Positions 1-12,790 of a stretch of 64,000 nt of DNA are shown here, piece by piece; within the stretch, counting starts at the first letter, position 1; each line of letters opens with the position of its first letter. A program made the position numbers and the translations under genes. The notes below the pieces were generated by a model. It searched no databases. It had not been told where the DNA came from and worked only from the letters and a program-made list of their open reading frames with translations. Source of the stretch: Anseranas semipalmata (Eukaryota > Chordata > Aves > Anseriformes > Anseranatidae); assembly GCA_013399115.1 (NCBI GenBank), contig VXAA01003938.1, positions 711,847-775,846 of the forward strand, in the 5' to 3' direction.

Positions 1-68
1 CTTCTTCTTCTTCTTCTTCTTCTTCTTCTTCTTCTTCTTCTTCTTCTTCTTCTTCTTCTTCTTCTTCT
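1..68. repeat. (CTT)n microsatellite at window edge
   Basis: About 22 uninterrupted CTT units open the window, so the array probably continues to the left. It grades into a T-rich tract up to about position 87. Pure trinucleotide arrays of this length are usually polymorphic. On the minus strand it is a GAA/AAG array, a class able to form triplex DNA. Confidence 0.95.
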
Positions 69-825
69 CTTTTTCCTTTTTTTTTTATTCCTTGATCAGG
101 AACATTTGTCCTCTTTCCAGACTTTTACTACAGAGCATATCTACTACATTTGTCCTATGTCCAGACTTCTACTACAGAGCATATCTACTACAGTCTATAC
201 AAAAACACAGTGTTTGTATTCCATTTATACATACTCCATATTCTTATTCCACCTTTTGCTGTAATATTCTATAAAACACATTATGTGTTGGATAAAAGGT
301 CCTTCTTCCACACTATATGAAATTCTGACACATAAAGTTTGTTTCACCAGCCTAAATTGGGCCAAAGTTATTGATGAAATGTCAATGTTGTTTAAAAAGT
401 TTGTAAATTGTCTAGCTTAAAGTTTAAAAAGATTTCAAATAGAAATGTATATCTTTCTAATTGGAAAAAATAAAATTGGGATATTTCACTAAAAATTAGT
501 TAAAACATTGTTGTATTTCAAACAGTATCAGTTTTGATTGTCGGCTTTTGATAAAAGAGTTGTAAAAAGTCATGACTTTAAGAGATTGCCAAAGAAAATC
601 TTCTGTGGCTAAGGCATTGCAAAAGCATACTTTGCAAAGGATGTATCTCCACAAAGATACAGGTTATTAGCAGAAGCAAGAAGATATGCTTATATTTATA
701 TGGGAAAGCAGATCTATCTGTGGCAATAATAGCATTTATTAGACTTCAGCTTATTTTCAGTGTGAATGCAGGCATGTTTTATTATTCCAAACAATGATAG
801 AATTCTTCTACTTGCTTTGTTCATT
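69..825. other. AT-rich unique sequence, no gene seen
   Basis: A short near-duplicate phrase built on 'cagacttntactacagagcatatctactac' motifs appears at about 118-147 and 160-191, so there is a small imperfect local duplication of about 42-bp period. Otherwise I see no repeat family, splice-bounded frame or RNA gene here. Confidence 0.5.
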
Positions 826-829
826 AAAA

Positions 830-868
<39 letters not shown>

Positions 869-880
869 AAAAAGAAGAAA
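826..880. repeat. A-tract followed by (GA)n
   Basis: Thirteen A residues run into a GA dinucleotide array and then an AAAG/AAGA-rich tail, all purines on the plus strand. The next 300 bases (to about 1184) hold nothing I can assign, except a weak minus-strand splice donor near 1048-1054. Confidence 0.9.
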
Positions 881-1184
881 ACACCACATATATAATATTA
901 TTCATGGATACAGATATCTCAGCTCATAAAGGCAGTGAGCTCTCAACACATACTTTCTACCTGGTATTATAAACCAAATGTGTAAAATGCATAGATCCAG
1001 AGAAAAGTATGTGATTTTGCAGTTCACTGAATCCTTTCTTCAACTACCTTACCATTTCCCATTTGTGTAAGCAAATGAGATCAAACCTAGCAGTTTCTGA
1101 AAACACACAGAACAGTTCAACTTTATTTAAAAATTGGATGAAAACAGCAAAATATATAAAACGAACAGCATTCATAGAAGCACG

Positions 1185-1545
1185 GAAGCATAGAACAATA
1201 CAGGCTGGAAGACGCCTCTGACAGTCATCTGGTACAATCCCTTGCTCAAAGCTTGGGCAACTTAGACCAGGTTGCTCAAAACTATTGGTTTTTGAATACC
1301 TCCAAGAACAGAGTTCACAGCCTCTTTGCACAACCTGCTCCAGTGCTCGGCCACCTCACTGTAATTTGCTTTTCCCTAATATCCAGCTAGGGTTTCCCAT
1401 GTTGCAAGATGCGTCCATTCCCTCTCCCATCATTTTCCCCTTTGAAGAAATGTCTGGTTTCATCTTCCTATGCCCCCATTAGACAGCTGAAGATAGCATT
1501 TAGATCTTCCCTTAGACTTGTTTTCCTAAGCCAAAACAGACACAC
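1185..1545 (-). mobile_element. Old CR1 LINE 3' fragment
   Basis: Read on the minus strand this follows the 3' part of an avian CR1. The order of phrases matches the family: a decayed tail near 1185-1200, 'ggctggaag' close to the tail, 'ttgctcaaagc' and 'accaggttgctca' blocks, 'tgaatacctccaagaa', 'cctgctccagtgctcggccacc', and finally the block complementary to the 'gaggatggagccaga' region. Divergence is high, with many substitutions and small indels, so this is an older copy than those at 9, 28 or 32 kb. No coding capacity remains. Confidence 0.75.
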
Positions 1546-4366
1546 TTGTCTTAGTTTCTTCTTGTATGTCATGTGCTCGATCAACACTCAAGAAACCTGA
1601 AAAGTGCGTATTATAAAGGCGTAACACATAAATTTGTTGTCCGAACCCCAGCCAAGCCAGCTGACAGATTATCACCTATTTCAAAGGACTTTTGATCAAG
1701 TCCTTATTTTACATGTGCACTTGAATGAATAAGAAGGATGGCAGGAGGAGGGGAAAGATTAATTATATGACTGAGCTGTTTAGTTTGGATGTCTTTTTTC
1801 TGTTTAAAGATTTTTCATCAAAATTATAATTGGACCTTAAGCATGTCAGTTCTTGTTGTACTAGAGGTTGCACACTGCTGGCTTCAGAGAGAAGTATCTG
1901 AATGTCCTGACACATAATTTGGTTTAAAATGAACTGGTACATTATACCTATCTGTTCTACAGCAAGAGTGGAAATCTTTAGATTTAATTTGCTAAGTCTT
2001 TTGTTCTTTCCTGGTTGCGGCACCCAGTGACCAGAGTACACTGTGTACAAATAGCACTGTGAGAGAGTACATTGCCACATTGCTGGCAAAACACTGATTA
2101 TCGAATTCTTATTAAAGTTCTAACATTTAGATATGTCTTAACTTCCAGCTTTCAGCACTGGAATTCATCTATATCTCTGTGTACCTTTACTTTTTGGACA
2201 TTTCATGATTTCCCTTGAGAATATAAGGAAAAGGAAGCTGTTTATACACACATCAGATCCAGAAATTGATTCACTTTCCCAACAGAAGCATGAACTAATA
2301 GGATGGTGAAATTGTGAATCACATATTCTGTGGCTTTAAGGCAAGCTGATAAAGTCATAAAATGAAGCTCCCTGGAGAGACCGAAACCCAGCAGGGCATA
2401 TTAGAGCACATTTTCCAAATAGTTTCTTATTTTTTGTCCAAGGTAATATACGTTTTGAGTCAAACCTAGAATATACGATCACTTCTGTCATCATCACTTA
2501 CTGATTTGACTGCTTTAAAAAAAAAGTCAACCACCAAATAGGGAATTTGCAAGTATTTCTTCAGAAATAACACAAAGCCTTCCAAGCAAACTCCACATTT
2601 CAATGTTCTCATTCCCTTGAAGCAGGAAGTGCACTAGCTATTAGATATGAAGTGGCTCGAAGTCATTACTATTTCCCTTTTTCAAGAACCCTTTTTTTCC
2701 CCCAGCATTTTAAGGGCAGTCAGCCAGCAACATTTACTGCATGACAGACATCTGCAAGAAATGCGAGCACATACAAAATTCCAGCTTTCTGACAACTCAA
2801 GCTAAATTACTAACTTTGAGCTTCAATATAAGCTTGCTGCTGTATGCAGCAGAGAAAGCACAAAGACAATCCTCTGTTCTAGACATCCTAGAAGACGCAA
2901 CTAAAACAAACTACTGCTGAAGAAGGAAGTTCTCTTCTGCTGATTTCTGTACTTCTTTTACTAATTATTCCTTGAGTTTGCTGTACCTTCTGCAATACTG
3001 TGATGAAGACAAAATTTGACCAGTAAAAGGATTGGAAGGTTTCCTGTAAAAAGGAGGGGGTTCTTCTTCTGTAGATAATTTTGATACATTTAGGTAGAAT
3101 GAGGGATAAAAAGTGCATTTATTTGACTTTTAGGACATAAAAGGTCTGTCACTTGAGACATGGAATATTACAATGTAAAAAGGTGTTGAGCTCTCTAGCA
3201 CTCTTTCTGGATGATGTGAATGAGAAGATCTCGTAAACATCCAGATCAAAAGGGATATATGACCTTGAAAGTAAAGAAGAAAAATCTTAATATGATTTCT
3301 CAGGTAAAGGGCTTCCAGTCAAAGAGAAAGGTCTCAGAAGGCTGAGAAATGTAATTATAGTATCATCTTTGGTAGGCTTGCAAAAACAGACGTATCCTTA
3401 CCCCTTTAAAAGCTCTTAAGACCTTTCTTGGCTACTGCTCTATGAACTTAAAGTTTGTTTGAAACAACTGGCTTTATGGGAAAGACCCTGTGTGTAGGCA
3501 GAAAGTACAAGCTGGCACAAAGATAATGCCATGTTAAGTCAGAGCAGGGAGTGCGCCAGGAAAGATTGCTTATCAGAGAGAGAACACAAACCAGAACCTT
3601 GGCACTAGACGACATAAGACAAAACAAGCACATAGAAATAAATTTGTAAGTTAAAGTGCAGAGATTAGAGCAGAAGCTCTCCAAACAAATGAGGTCACCC
3701 CCACCAGAGGTATGGAGGAAGGATCCCATGATCTGTGGGAGTTCAGCTGAAAGATGGAGTGGGAGGAGAAGAAACCCCAAATGAGATGTAAGAATCATGA
3801 GAAAGGGAAGACACAGCCATAAAAGCAAAGGGAGGAGAAAGGGTCAGTGAGACTGGAGTAAAATGAAAGTGAGGTGCTTCTGAATATTGTTATGGTTATT
3901 ATATAAATTACATACATTATTTACCACTCATAGAGCTGTTTCAAGAACAACTGCATTATTGAAATCAATATAAAACTGCCGAGGAGCTCCGCAAACACAA
4001 GCTTGGCTAATGTACCTGCCCTACAATGCTTACCATCAAACTCAGCTTGGTAAATCTCATCCATTCAGCCATAAATAATAACTGCCCAAACCTCTGCCAG
4101 ATCGGCACTATTTCCAAACTTCAGCTATATTTACACACCCACAGTTAGCAGCTGACAAGTCATATATGAGGAAAATTGCCTCCCTCTAAAAAAGAGCTCC
4201 TGTCAGAGCTGCTGTGTTCCACATAGAAATAATTCAAAGGAGTTGTCACGAAAGAGCAGCTATACTCAGAATAGTTACCATGACAGACATTTTTACTCAA
4301 CAGACCTATCTGAGTACTTTTGCAGTACTTTTGTTCAGTTGCTGAGTTAAGTACCAGAGCTGTTTT
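1546..4366. other. Unique AT-rich sequence, nothing assigned
   Basis: I see no recognisable repeat family or convincing exon. Open frames at 1763-2089, 2888-3118 and 3448-3828 on the minus strand lack recognisable motifs and good flanking splice pairs, and are best treated as chance. Confidence 0.5.
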
Positions 4367-4390
4367 CCTTCCTTCCTTCCTTCCTTCCTT
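4367..4390. repeat. (CCTT)n short microsatellite
   Basis: Six tandem CCTT/TTCC units follow a T-rich stretch. The array is pure and short. Confidence 0.9.
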
Positions 4391-6342
4391 TCAAACTCAT
4401 CATAGCTCCATAAGGCTAACAGAAAAAAAAGACTGACAGAACCAGAATGGAGTCCACAGGTCTACCATGAAACAAACTCTTTCCTGAGATCCAGGCAATG
4501 TCATTAAGGTAGACCTCCAGACATAGGCAGGTGGGCATTGCCCAAGGATGGCCCCTCCCTCCTTTATTGATAAGTGCTACCAACGCCTGAAAAGACAATG
4601 ATGGGCTGCTCTAACCTGAGCAGTCTCATCTGCGCCTTGGTGCTGCAAAGCTGGTGTAGAAAGGTAGACATCTCCTTGCATTTCAGTAGCTGCCACCTTC
4701 ACACCCAATTCTGGCAACAGCTGCAGCTTCTCCTCTAGGAGATCTCTCTACATTTCCTCTTTCTAAATCTTTTTTCCTCTTCATCCCTGGGAGGACCAAG
4801 TAGGTTGAGGAGACATCATTGGAAATGAATGGGTAGGAGCAGATGCTTGTTAAAAGCTGGGGTGAAAATAAGGTGCTGGATGCTGACAAGACAGGTCTGT
4901 AAGCCCCAGGAAATGTGAGCTCAGAGATACATATCCCAGAGACAGGAGGATGTGGATGGAGAGGGATTTTCTAGGGTGAAGAGAGAGGAAAAGCCTGAAG
5001 CTGCCACTAATAGCCTGCTACTGCCTCCTGCACTTTTCCCCTAGCCCCACAGCCTCCCCAGAGCTCCTCTCCCCCTTTCCCCAGCCACTCTTAGCCACCT
5101 TGCTCAGTCCTTTCTCCACTCAGAGCTCATCTCTTAGCAGGACAGGGCATCTCCCAGAGCCCAGCTATCGCCTCCAACCCCTCTTTCCCTCTTCTCTGAG
5201 TCTGGAGGCCACCCTGCTACCGCCAAGCCACAAGCTCTGTCTACAGGGCCAGGAAACTTTGCACCAGTCCCTCACTACAGCACTGCATGGACATTTGAGC
5301 AGCACACCTGTCCTTCACATGGGTAGCACATCTCTTCAGATGGGCAAAGAGGCACAAGAAGGACAAAACAGGACATGTCCTCTGCAATCAGTTCGCAGGC
5401 CTTTACAGTGGCATTGCACTGGGCATGGGAGATATTAAAATACAGTTACACCACCCCAAATGGCACTTTGTATTTTCATTTTTTCAATGTTAATCCTGGA
5501 TGGAAATCTTTACAGTTTTGCTTTGAAGGTAATTTAAGTAACTGCTTTATTCCCTAATCTAAGAGAAGGGAATACAATAAATGTCACAGTAATTTCAGTT
5601 ACTTACAAAAACATTTGTAAAGATTTTAATATCATCCACTATATGTGAGCACTATCGCCCTAAGTAAGTGAATCCATAAAGAACAGGTTTTATTATAAGG
5701 TAATATTAACCTTGGTGAAATCATCAGTATTCCTGAATCACCTTTGGTTTGGTTAATAGAGATATTTCTTCCAGATAAACCTAAGATAAAAAGATGATAT
5801 GTAGCACTGAAGACACTGTATGAATGTGGAATACTTACAGATTTTTGGATGCATCGAGAGCATTACAATGAAATGAAAATATAATACTTCCTTATGTGCC
5901 AAATATGCTGTCTAGTTTTGTTTGCTTCACATAACAACCCAAAGCTCAAGTAGCCATTTTTCTCACAGCAGCACCTCACAATTTCAGATTGTCAGCAGGA
6001 ATAGTTTATATTATACCCTTACATAACTTGCATTATCACAGTTCATTTGGGAACGTGTTTGTGAGGCAACAACTTTCCACTGCTTCTTGCAGTTCTTTGT
6101 CTGTGAGGAAGCATCACATGAAAACTTCCCATTAACAGACCTGAAAGAGATTGTTAACGTCTGCACTGTAAGCAAGAGTGACATGCAAAGCTTGCCACAC
6201 CTGCTTTTGGTCTGCACTGTGCCACAAGTTATCATGCCTGCAAAACAGGCTGGATGTAGTTGAAAAGAAGACATGGACAGAAATACTCCTTTGCTGAACA
6301 ATATGCCCAGTAATGCTCTCAGCTCTAACACGATGCCAAAAT

Positions 6343-6381
6343 CCATAGGATTCCACCCTACCATAGGATTCCACCCTACCA
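6343..6381. repeat. 18-bp tandem duplication (two copies)
   Basis: The unit 'ccataggattccacccta' occurs twice back to back, identically, followed by three bases of a third copy. Identity suggests a recent slippage event. Because 18 is a multiple of three, the open frames on both strands pass through it and show a six-residue repeat, but neither frame resembles a known protein. Confidence 0.9.
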
Positions 6382-8002
6382 CTGCCAGAGGAGTTCCTGT
6401 CAAGGTGTCGCATCTGAACTCTGCCAGCAGGATCTATCTTCCACACATTTATTAAACGGTCTGCAAATTTAACAACTTTATAGCCCCACCTGACTATAGC
6501 AACAAAGTAGGTTTATTTTTCCCTCTTCTAATTTTTTTTCTTTTAGACTCAAGGGGTTGGGAGGACTCCCAGTTCATCTGCTTGTCATGTAGGCAGTCAG
6601 GGTGGCAGAAGAGAGTGGAGACTGATTAACTTATTTATTTATTCTAGGCTGGCACCCCTTTTTCTGCAAACCATCCAGTGCTTGCCTTGGCTCACTGTCA
6701 CAGCTTTCCTAAGCAGTGATAGAATGATATGGACATAATCCTTGTCATGTTTTCATCACTGTCCAAAATGTTCTCAAGAGCACCAGTGAATATTGTCCAA
6801 CATAATCAGACATTGAGTAATGTGAAGCTAAAATAAGACAGAGGAACCAAACAATAGCCAACTCTCCCCTCCACAAACAGAGCCAGCCACTGAACTGAAC
6901 CAGATGTACAAAACGCTCCCACAACCAGCATCACACATTAAGTCCACCCCCCTCCTCCCCAGGAGCTTTGGTAGGGTTTGTCTGTTGTACGTTCTCCCCC
7001 AATGCCTAGCTCCCTTGCTCATTTTCTCCATCCCCTTCAAATGACAGCTGATAATGAGAAGCAAGCACGCCCACAGGTTGCAGACAGGAGTGGCTTTCAG
7101 CCGTCAGGAGGAGGAGCACCACTTTGTTTTAATCTATTTGGTGCTCTAAAATATGAACTTCCCTGGCTGTCTTGTTCTGACCACTCTACTCTCAGCCAAG
7201 AAATAAGCCAAAAAACACTCCTTGCAGGCTGCAATTAAAAAAACAAACCACACAGCGTTGCTAGTACCTGGATAAACAGCCATTAATTATTTAGGTGTGC
7301 ATGCCAGTCCCAGCCTGCCTGTCTTTGAGGCGCTGCTGAATGGGGAGCCAGGACACATATTCTGGGCACTGCTCTAAGTGGGAAGCACTCAGTAATTTTC
7401 TAGCAGAGCAGTGCATTCAAGAGGCTTTAACATCAGTATTGAAGGCTACGCCAAAGTCCTTGTTAAGCTTTGAACACAGGCAGATCTGTGCTATAGCAGA
7501 GAAGCTTGGTCTGGGGATTTTGGAGGGCAATTAAAATGTCATGCATTGCCTTATTGGACACCCAGCTGATTCAGTTCTTGTTAAGCGCCTCCTGTCCATC
7601 CACTGAAAAGATCCATTATCTTCAATGCTAACATGTTGACAAAACCTGAATATGACAGGATGGAGACTGCTGAAAGACAAGACCCAGTTGCACGTGGATG
7701 AGGAATGAGCCATACACCCAAGCTCATACCCATCACCAGATGAGCAGTGTTGAGAAAGGAGATGTCAATGTTCCTCAGGCCAGTGCTTCAACCTCTGCAC
7801 ACATGTGTTCATCTTTTTTCAGACGCCAGGCACAGACATGGAACTACGGGCTCCATCCTGTTGTTGACCACTCTTTGCAGAGCAATATTGAAAAAAAAAA
7901 TAATACAACTAGTCAACAAATTTCTGCTCTTGAAACCTTTATTACACTTTTTTTTTGCTGTTGCTTCTCCCTCTCCTCTCCACTCCACTACTTTTGTAAC
8001 AG

Positions 8003-8042
8003 GGACTGCTGCAATTAATGTATTTGTATGGCTGCCTTACAA
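8003..8042 (+). other. Possible 40-nt exon (weak candidate)
   Basis: The segment is preceded by a pyrimidine-rich tract of about 50 bases ending in 'cttttgtaacag' and followed by 'gtaagtga', an excellent match to a donor site. Two of three frames are open (for example TAAINVFVWLPY). I recognise no protein. Forty nucleotides is short for a coding exon and would shift phase by one. Strong splice sites can occur by chance, so this needs transcript support. Confidence 0.2.
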
Positions 8043-9059
8043 GTAAGTGAACTATATTTTCTGTAAATTAGAAAACAGCAAGCAAGCAAAAAGCTGCATA
8101 CTCTTATTATTTCATATCTCTAGCCAAGTTTTTGCCTTTAGTATCTGCACAACATCTCCATTGGAACTTTTTGATATTCATTTTAAGTCTAGCAAGTATT
8201 ATAAAGTAGCTGAGACAAGTTCTCTGTCACTTAGACATTACGTCAGCATGCCCTCTCCAGAAAGGATAAAATATTTATTATGATTAATACAGAAGGCATT
8301 ACAGATAGAGCATTTCGTGAACATCAGAATAGATTAAAATTTAAAATAATAACATACCTAATGGCTTTTTCTACTTTGGGATCTGGAGGGCTGTACTGAG
8401 GGTCTTTTACCATGTTAGAAATGACATTAAAATATATTCTTATAGAATTTGCATATAGACCTAGTCTGAAATGCAAGTGAAAGGCTCACTAAATTCAGAT
8501 TATGGTCTTTTTAAACTCACCACAGGCAGGAAATTTTTATGCAACATCTCCTATCACCACACACTGCCCGGGTAACCTGGAGCCTTTCATTTTATTGATA
8601 TAATAAGAAGCAATAAGCCCTTGGCAATGATCAGCCGTCATTTTAGTCCTCCTCGATCAATGCCAACTGAACTTCCTGTGGAAAAGCTAAGGTGCGAGAC
8701 GGAGCTATGAGCAGCCTCTCTGGGACCCTCCTCCCCCATGGCTTAGCAGCTGTATTTGTGCTCAGCCCTTCCCTCACTCCCTGCATGCGTTACACTGCCC
8801 AGACCCACCAGCTAGACTTCTGACCTGGGTCCTGCTCTGCTGTCCTAGCTGGGGCACCGTGGGACTTGCAGGGGACAACAATATCCCCGCCTGCTCCCCT
8901 TCCCCATGGAGCAGCCCTGGCACAGGGACATGTGGAGATGTTTACTCCAAATTTCTGTAACATCCTAGAAAGGCTCTGCTACTCACCCTTTTTTTCCCCT
9001 TGGTGAAGGTCAGCACTTAATTAGATCAACATTTTATGGAATGCAGGAATAAAAACTAT

Positions 9060-9450
9060 GAAATCATAGAATCCCAGAATGGTTTGGGTTGGAAGGGACC
9101 TTAAAGATCATCTGCTTCCAAGCCCCTGCCATGGGCAGGGTCACCTCCCACTAGACCAGGTTGCCCTAAGCCCCATCCAGCCTGGCCTTGAACACTTCCA
9201 GGGATGGGGCATCCACAGCTTCTCTGGGCAGCCTGTTCCAGTGCCTCACCACCCTCAGAGTAAAGAATTTCTTTCTTGCTTATGTCCAATCTAAATCTAC
9301 CCTCTTTCAGCTTGAAACTACTACCCCTTGTCCTATTCTTTCTTATAAGCCCCCTTCATATATCGAAAGGCTGCAATAAGGCCCCCCTGGAGCGTTCTCT
9401 TCTCCAGGCTTAACAACCCCAGCTCTCAGCCTTTCTTCATAGGATAGTGT
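9060..9450 (-). mobile_element. CR1 LINE 3' fragment
   Basis: It begins with the complemented CR1 tail ('aaatcatagaatcccagaatgg') followed by the family's conserved end block ('ttgggttggaagggacctt', 'aaagatcatctgcttcca', 'gaccaggttgcccta', 'ccagcctggccttgaacac', 'ctccatgg'-type spacing). It continues through the 3' UTR into the block complementary to 'gcctggagaagagaa' at about 9400-9415. The copy is 5'-truncated, as usual for CR1, and carries no usable reverse transcriptase frame. Divergence is moderate. Confidence 0.93.
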
Positions 9451-11433
9451 CTCTTGAATGAAGCGGCTTTGCATTGTGACCAAAATCCAGTGAAATCTTT
9501 GATTTCCTAGGCCTGACTGAGCCTTACAGCCAGGACGTGCCCATGGCCCTCAGGATGGAGAGGTGTTCGATGGAAAGAAATGGCCAAGTCTTTCCAACCT
9601 ATTCTGGTGTGATGAAAGGTGGAAGCCAGAATCTGGGTAATTTTGGAACTAACTAGCTGGTTGAGTAAGGTTGTACAGGATAAGCAGGGCGATATCTGTT
9701 CCAGACCACAAATACACTGAGGAAAATGCTGATGAGGAACTCCTTAAGCATCTGGCTATACTGTGTAGGGGAGAAATCTGAATTACCACAGAAGACTTCA
9801 ATTTCAATAGCATGTGCTGGAGGCTTTGTGCTGCCTTGAAATAACAACAACAACAAAAAATCTACATAAGGACACTTTTTGAACTCAGTAAGAATTGCAT
9901 TTAGCTTGCAGGAATTTTATATTCTACCATATCTTGAAAGATAACATAAAATTTACCACAGCATTAAAAATTAGCAGTTGCTTCTTTATGAATGACACCA
10001 TTTGCTCATTATGTTTCTTATTCACAAACAGGATAAAATGAAAACAAATATACCTGGTGCCTTAAAAGGAGTCATTTTGCAATCTTGAGAACAATTAGGA
10101 GAAAATTCAGCTGGGAGAAACAGTTTATTTGGGAAAAAGATGAAAGCTGGGACCCATTCAAGAACATTTTTTTCTAGAGACTAAAAAACATTAACAATGA
10201 AAAAAAGGAAAACTTGTCTTAATTGTCACACAGGCTTACTAAAGTTAAAACAGCTACAAAAAATAAACTACAGCAGGTGACAAAGGGAAATGGATTGCAA
10301 TTAATACACATTAGATGATTAGGGGAAAAACCATCAATATTCTGCAGAATAAAAGACAATAGCAACGTTCTAAGCATGGCTGGCAGAAGAGGAATCTCAG
10401 CAATGACACTGGTCCTTTGTTGGACAGAAATGATAAAACTGCCAATAAAAATGCAGGAAAGCTATTAACGTTCAATAAATAGATCTGTTCTGCCTTTAGG
10501 GGTAAGAAGAAGCTCTCCTGAAATTTACTCTTCCACACCAAGTATGTCCCTTGCCAAATGCACTTCCTTATTCTACTTCTGTGCTGGTCTATTTGGATTT
10601 TCAAGTGTTGTTTTGATGGTCAGCACTTCCTTCTTTATTGTCCTGTGCAGTGTTTCTTTAGATTGAGTTTTTCTTCTTTGTGTTATCATTTGATAAGTGA
10701 AGCTGAAGTCACTCTACAGAGAAGTCATGTCAGTCAGTGGCATTCTTAGGAGATGCCTTAAATCCTCCATCATTGTCCTTGACCTACCCCTGCCATGCTA
10801 CGTAGGTGCAGTTTATTTAGCATCTTTGATGTTTTAATTCGTGCGCAGCTATGACAAATACTTTCTTTGCTGTCAGTAGCTTGGAAACATATTAAACAGC
10901 AGCTGTATCAGCAGTTTTATACAAAAAGCTGGCTTAGGAGGTTTTGAACCACCAGCATTGATTTTCAATTAATCTTAGGATACCAGAGTAATTCTAGAGC
11001 ACCGGAAGAAAGCTAAAACTAAGTCAATTCTTATAAAAGGTAAAGAGGATGACCAAGGTCTACACAGGTCTATCAGCCCATCAACAATCCTAAACAAAAA
11101 CCCATAGTGCTAGCTATCAGATCTAATGTCATAAAACTATCGTTAATTTGGCCAAACAAGTTTCACTGATGACAAGAATTTTCTGAAAAGGACCACAGAA
11201 AATTCCTAATGGATTTGTTCTAAGCAAAAAAACATCCTGGAACTTGAGTCAATTTGAAAAAACAGAGAACACAGCCATCAGACATTTCAAAATAATTTAC
11301 AAAAAAGGTACTCTTATCTTTACTAATTCTTTGTGGCACTTTTTTTTTTTCACGATTACAGTGCCCTCAACTTATATTTAAGTAGACTAAAAGAATAAAG
11401 TAAATAATAATAAAGAATAGACAATAAAGGAGT
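9451..11433. other. Unique sequence, nothing assigned
   Basis: There is no recognisable repeat family. A short CAA array lies near 9843-9856. Open frames at 9653-9856 and 10311-10604 (minus) and 10558-10749 (plus) show no family motif. Confidence 0.5.
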
Positions 11434-11506
11434 AGACAAGAATTGGACTCAATGATCCCTGTGGATCCCTTCCAACTCGGGATATTCTATGATTCTATTC
11501 TATGAA
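11434..11506 (+). mobile_element. CR1 LINE 3' tail fragment
   Basis: About 70 bases of a CR1 3' terminus are present: 'attggactcaatgatccct', 'gatcccttccaactcggg', then the tandem 'attctatg' tail in several copies. The variant 'actcaatgatccctgtgg' differs from the usual 'actagatgatctccagagg', pointing to another CR1 subfamily than the copies at 32 or 45 kb. Confidence 0.85.
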
Positions 11507-12605
11507 TTAAGAAGAATAATTACATAGTAAAAAAATACATATATATCCCATTTGATGTATTAGGATGTCTTCTAGAACACTATGTTTTCATTTTTAAAAC
11601 AAGGATTCTTAGTACATCTTCGGTTTGCCTTTTTTTCAGATCAACAAGTGCAATTTTAAAAATGTATGAAAAAAAAACATGCTATTTTTTTACTCAACCT
11701 TACTTCTTCATGAAGCCCAGAGCTTTTAGGCATAGGGGACAAAAAGAACATTTTGTGTACTGCTTTTATGTATTTGTTGTATGGATACATCTATGAAGCT
11801 ACAAAAATATCAAAATAATGAAGGCAAGCAAAAATGGCAAACTTTCAGAGTATGTTTTGAGGGGATATTTGGGTATATAGTGTCATTATTTGTTTGGGGT
11901 TTTTAAGCAAAAGGCAAAACTTAATCACTTGCAAGAAAGCAAGCTTCATAACAACAAATACTTCATGGAGTGTTACTCATAATTATAATAAACTTTTGCA
12001 ACATATGTCTATATTAAGACAGACCATAACACAGAAAACTAATGTACTTGATGAGTTATGTTTCTGCCTTCTATGCTTCAGAATGCTAAAGATTATTCAC
12101 TTTCTCAGCTGAAATCATCTGACTTATTTATCAGTCATTCAAAAAGGTGACTCTCGCAGTGTTCAATCGCTGTGTTTAGGAAGCATTATTTGCCTGTAAG
12201 AGTCACAGAAAGCTAAGCAGATTTACAGCCTTGTACATAAGTTATCCTTGCTAATCTTTGCTTAAGAGTAAGTTGAGTCTGATACGATGGCTAAGCAGCT
12301 TTCAGTATTGTATTGAGTTACACTTCATTGCTCATAGTGCTATTTTTTTCTGTTAAATGATCAATCTCAATTTAGGTATTGGGGAAAAAAGAAAGATGAA
12401 AGAGGATGGAGAGAAGAAGGCCCTAATCTTCTCTCGATCCTCTGTAAAGTATAACAATCTCCTGACACACCAACGCGCTCTGTGTTTAACTGGGCTGCTG
12501 CAGAGAAGTTCAATATATTTACAGTTCATACACTTCACAATACTGCCCCATAACTGTGAAAGCCACTGAAAATTTAGCCTATTTATGATCAAATATTTTA
12601 CATTC
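11507..12605. other. Unique AT-rich sequence, nothing assigned
   Basis: I see no repeat family or splice-bounded open segment here beyond A/T-rich low complexity. Confidence 0.5.
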
Positions 12606-12790
12606 TTTATTATAGAATCATAGAATCATAGAATGGCTTGGGTTGGAAGGGACCTTAAAGATCATTTGGTTCCAACCCCAAAGCCATAAACAGGGATGCC
12701 ACCCACTAGATCAGGTTGCCCAGGGCCCCATCCAACCTGGCCTTCAACACCTCCAGGGATGGGGCATCCACAACTTCTCTGGGCAACAAT
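12606..12790 (-). mobile_element. CR1 LINE 3' fragment, short
   Basis: It starts with three copies of the complemented tail ('atagaatcatagaatcat') and continues with 'ggcttgggttggaaggga', 'gatcaggttgcccagggc', 'catccaacctggccttcaac' and 'ggatggggcatccacaac', then stops abruptly. It is closely similar to the first 180 bases of the copy at 9060, so both belong to one subfamily. Confidence 0.93.

Larger units (their letters stand above)
4391..9059. other. Mostly unique sequence with two GC-richer patches
   Basis: Two stretches are clearly richer in C and G than the surroundings: about 4900-5420 (C-rich on the plus strand) and about 8690-8960. Both have few CpG dinucleotides and no obvious promoter element, so I do not call CpG islands. 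An 18-bp tandem duplication lies at 6343 and a strong splice-bounded 40-nt segment at 8003; both are listed separately. Nothing else is recognisable. Confidence 0.45.

Noticed and set aside
1054..1097. 44-nt minus-strand segment between an AG and 'gtaagg'
   Set aside because: It is tiny, has little coding signal and lies beside a CR1; similar pairs arise often by chance.
5100..5438. 112-codon plus-strand open frame, rich in Ser, Leu and Pro
   Set aside because: It lies in a C-rich patch where stops are rare; composition is low-complexity and no domain is visible.
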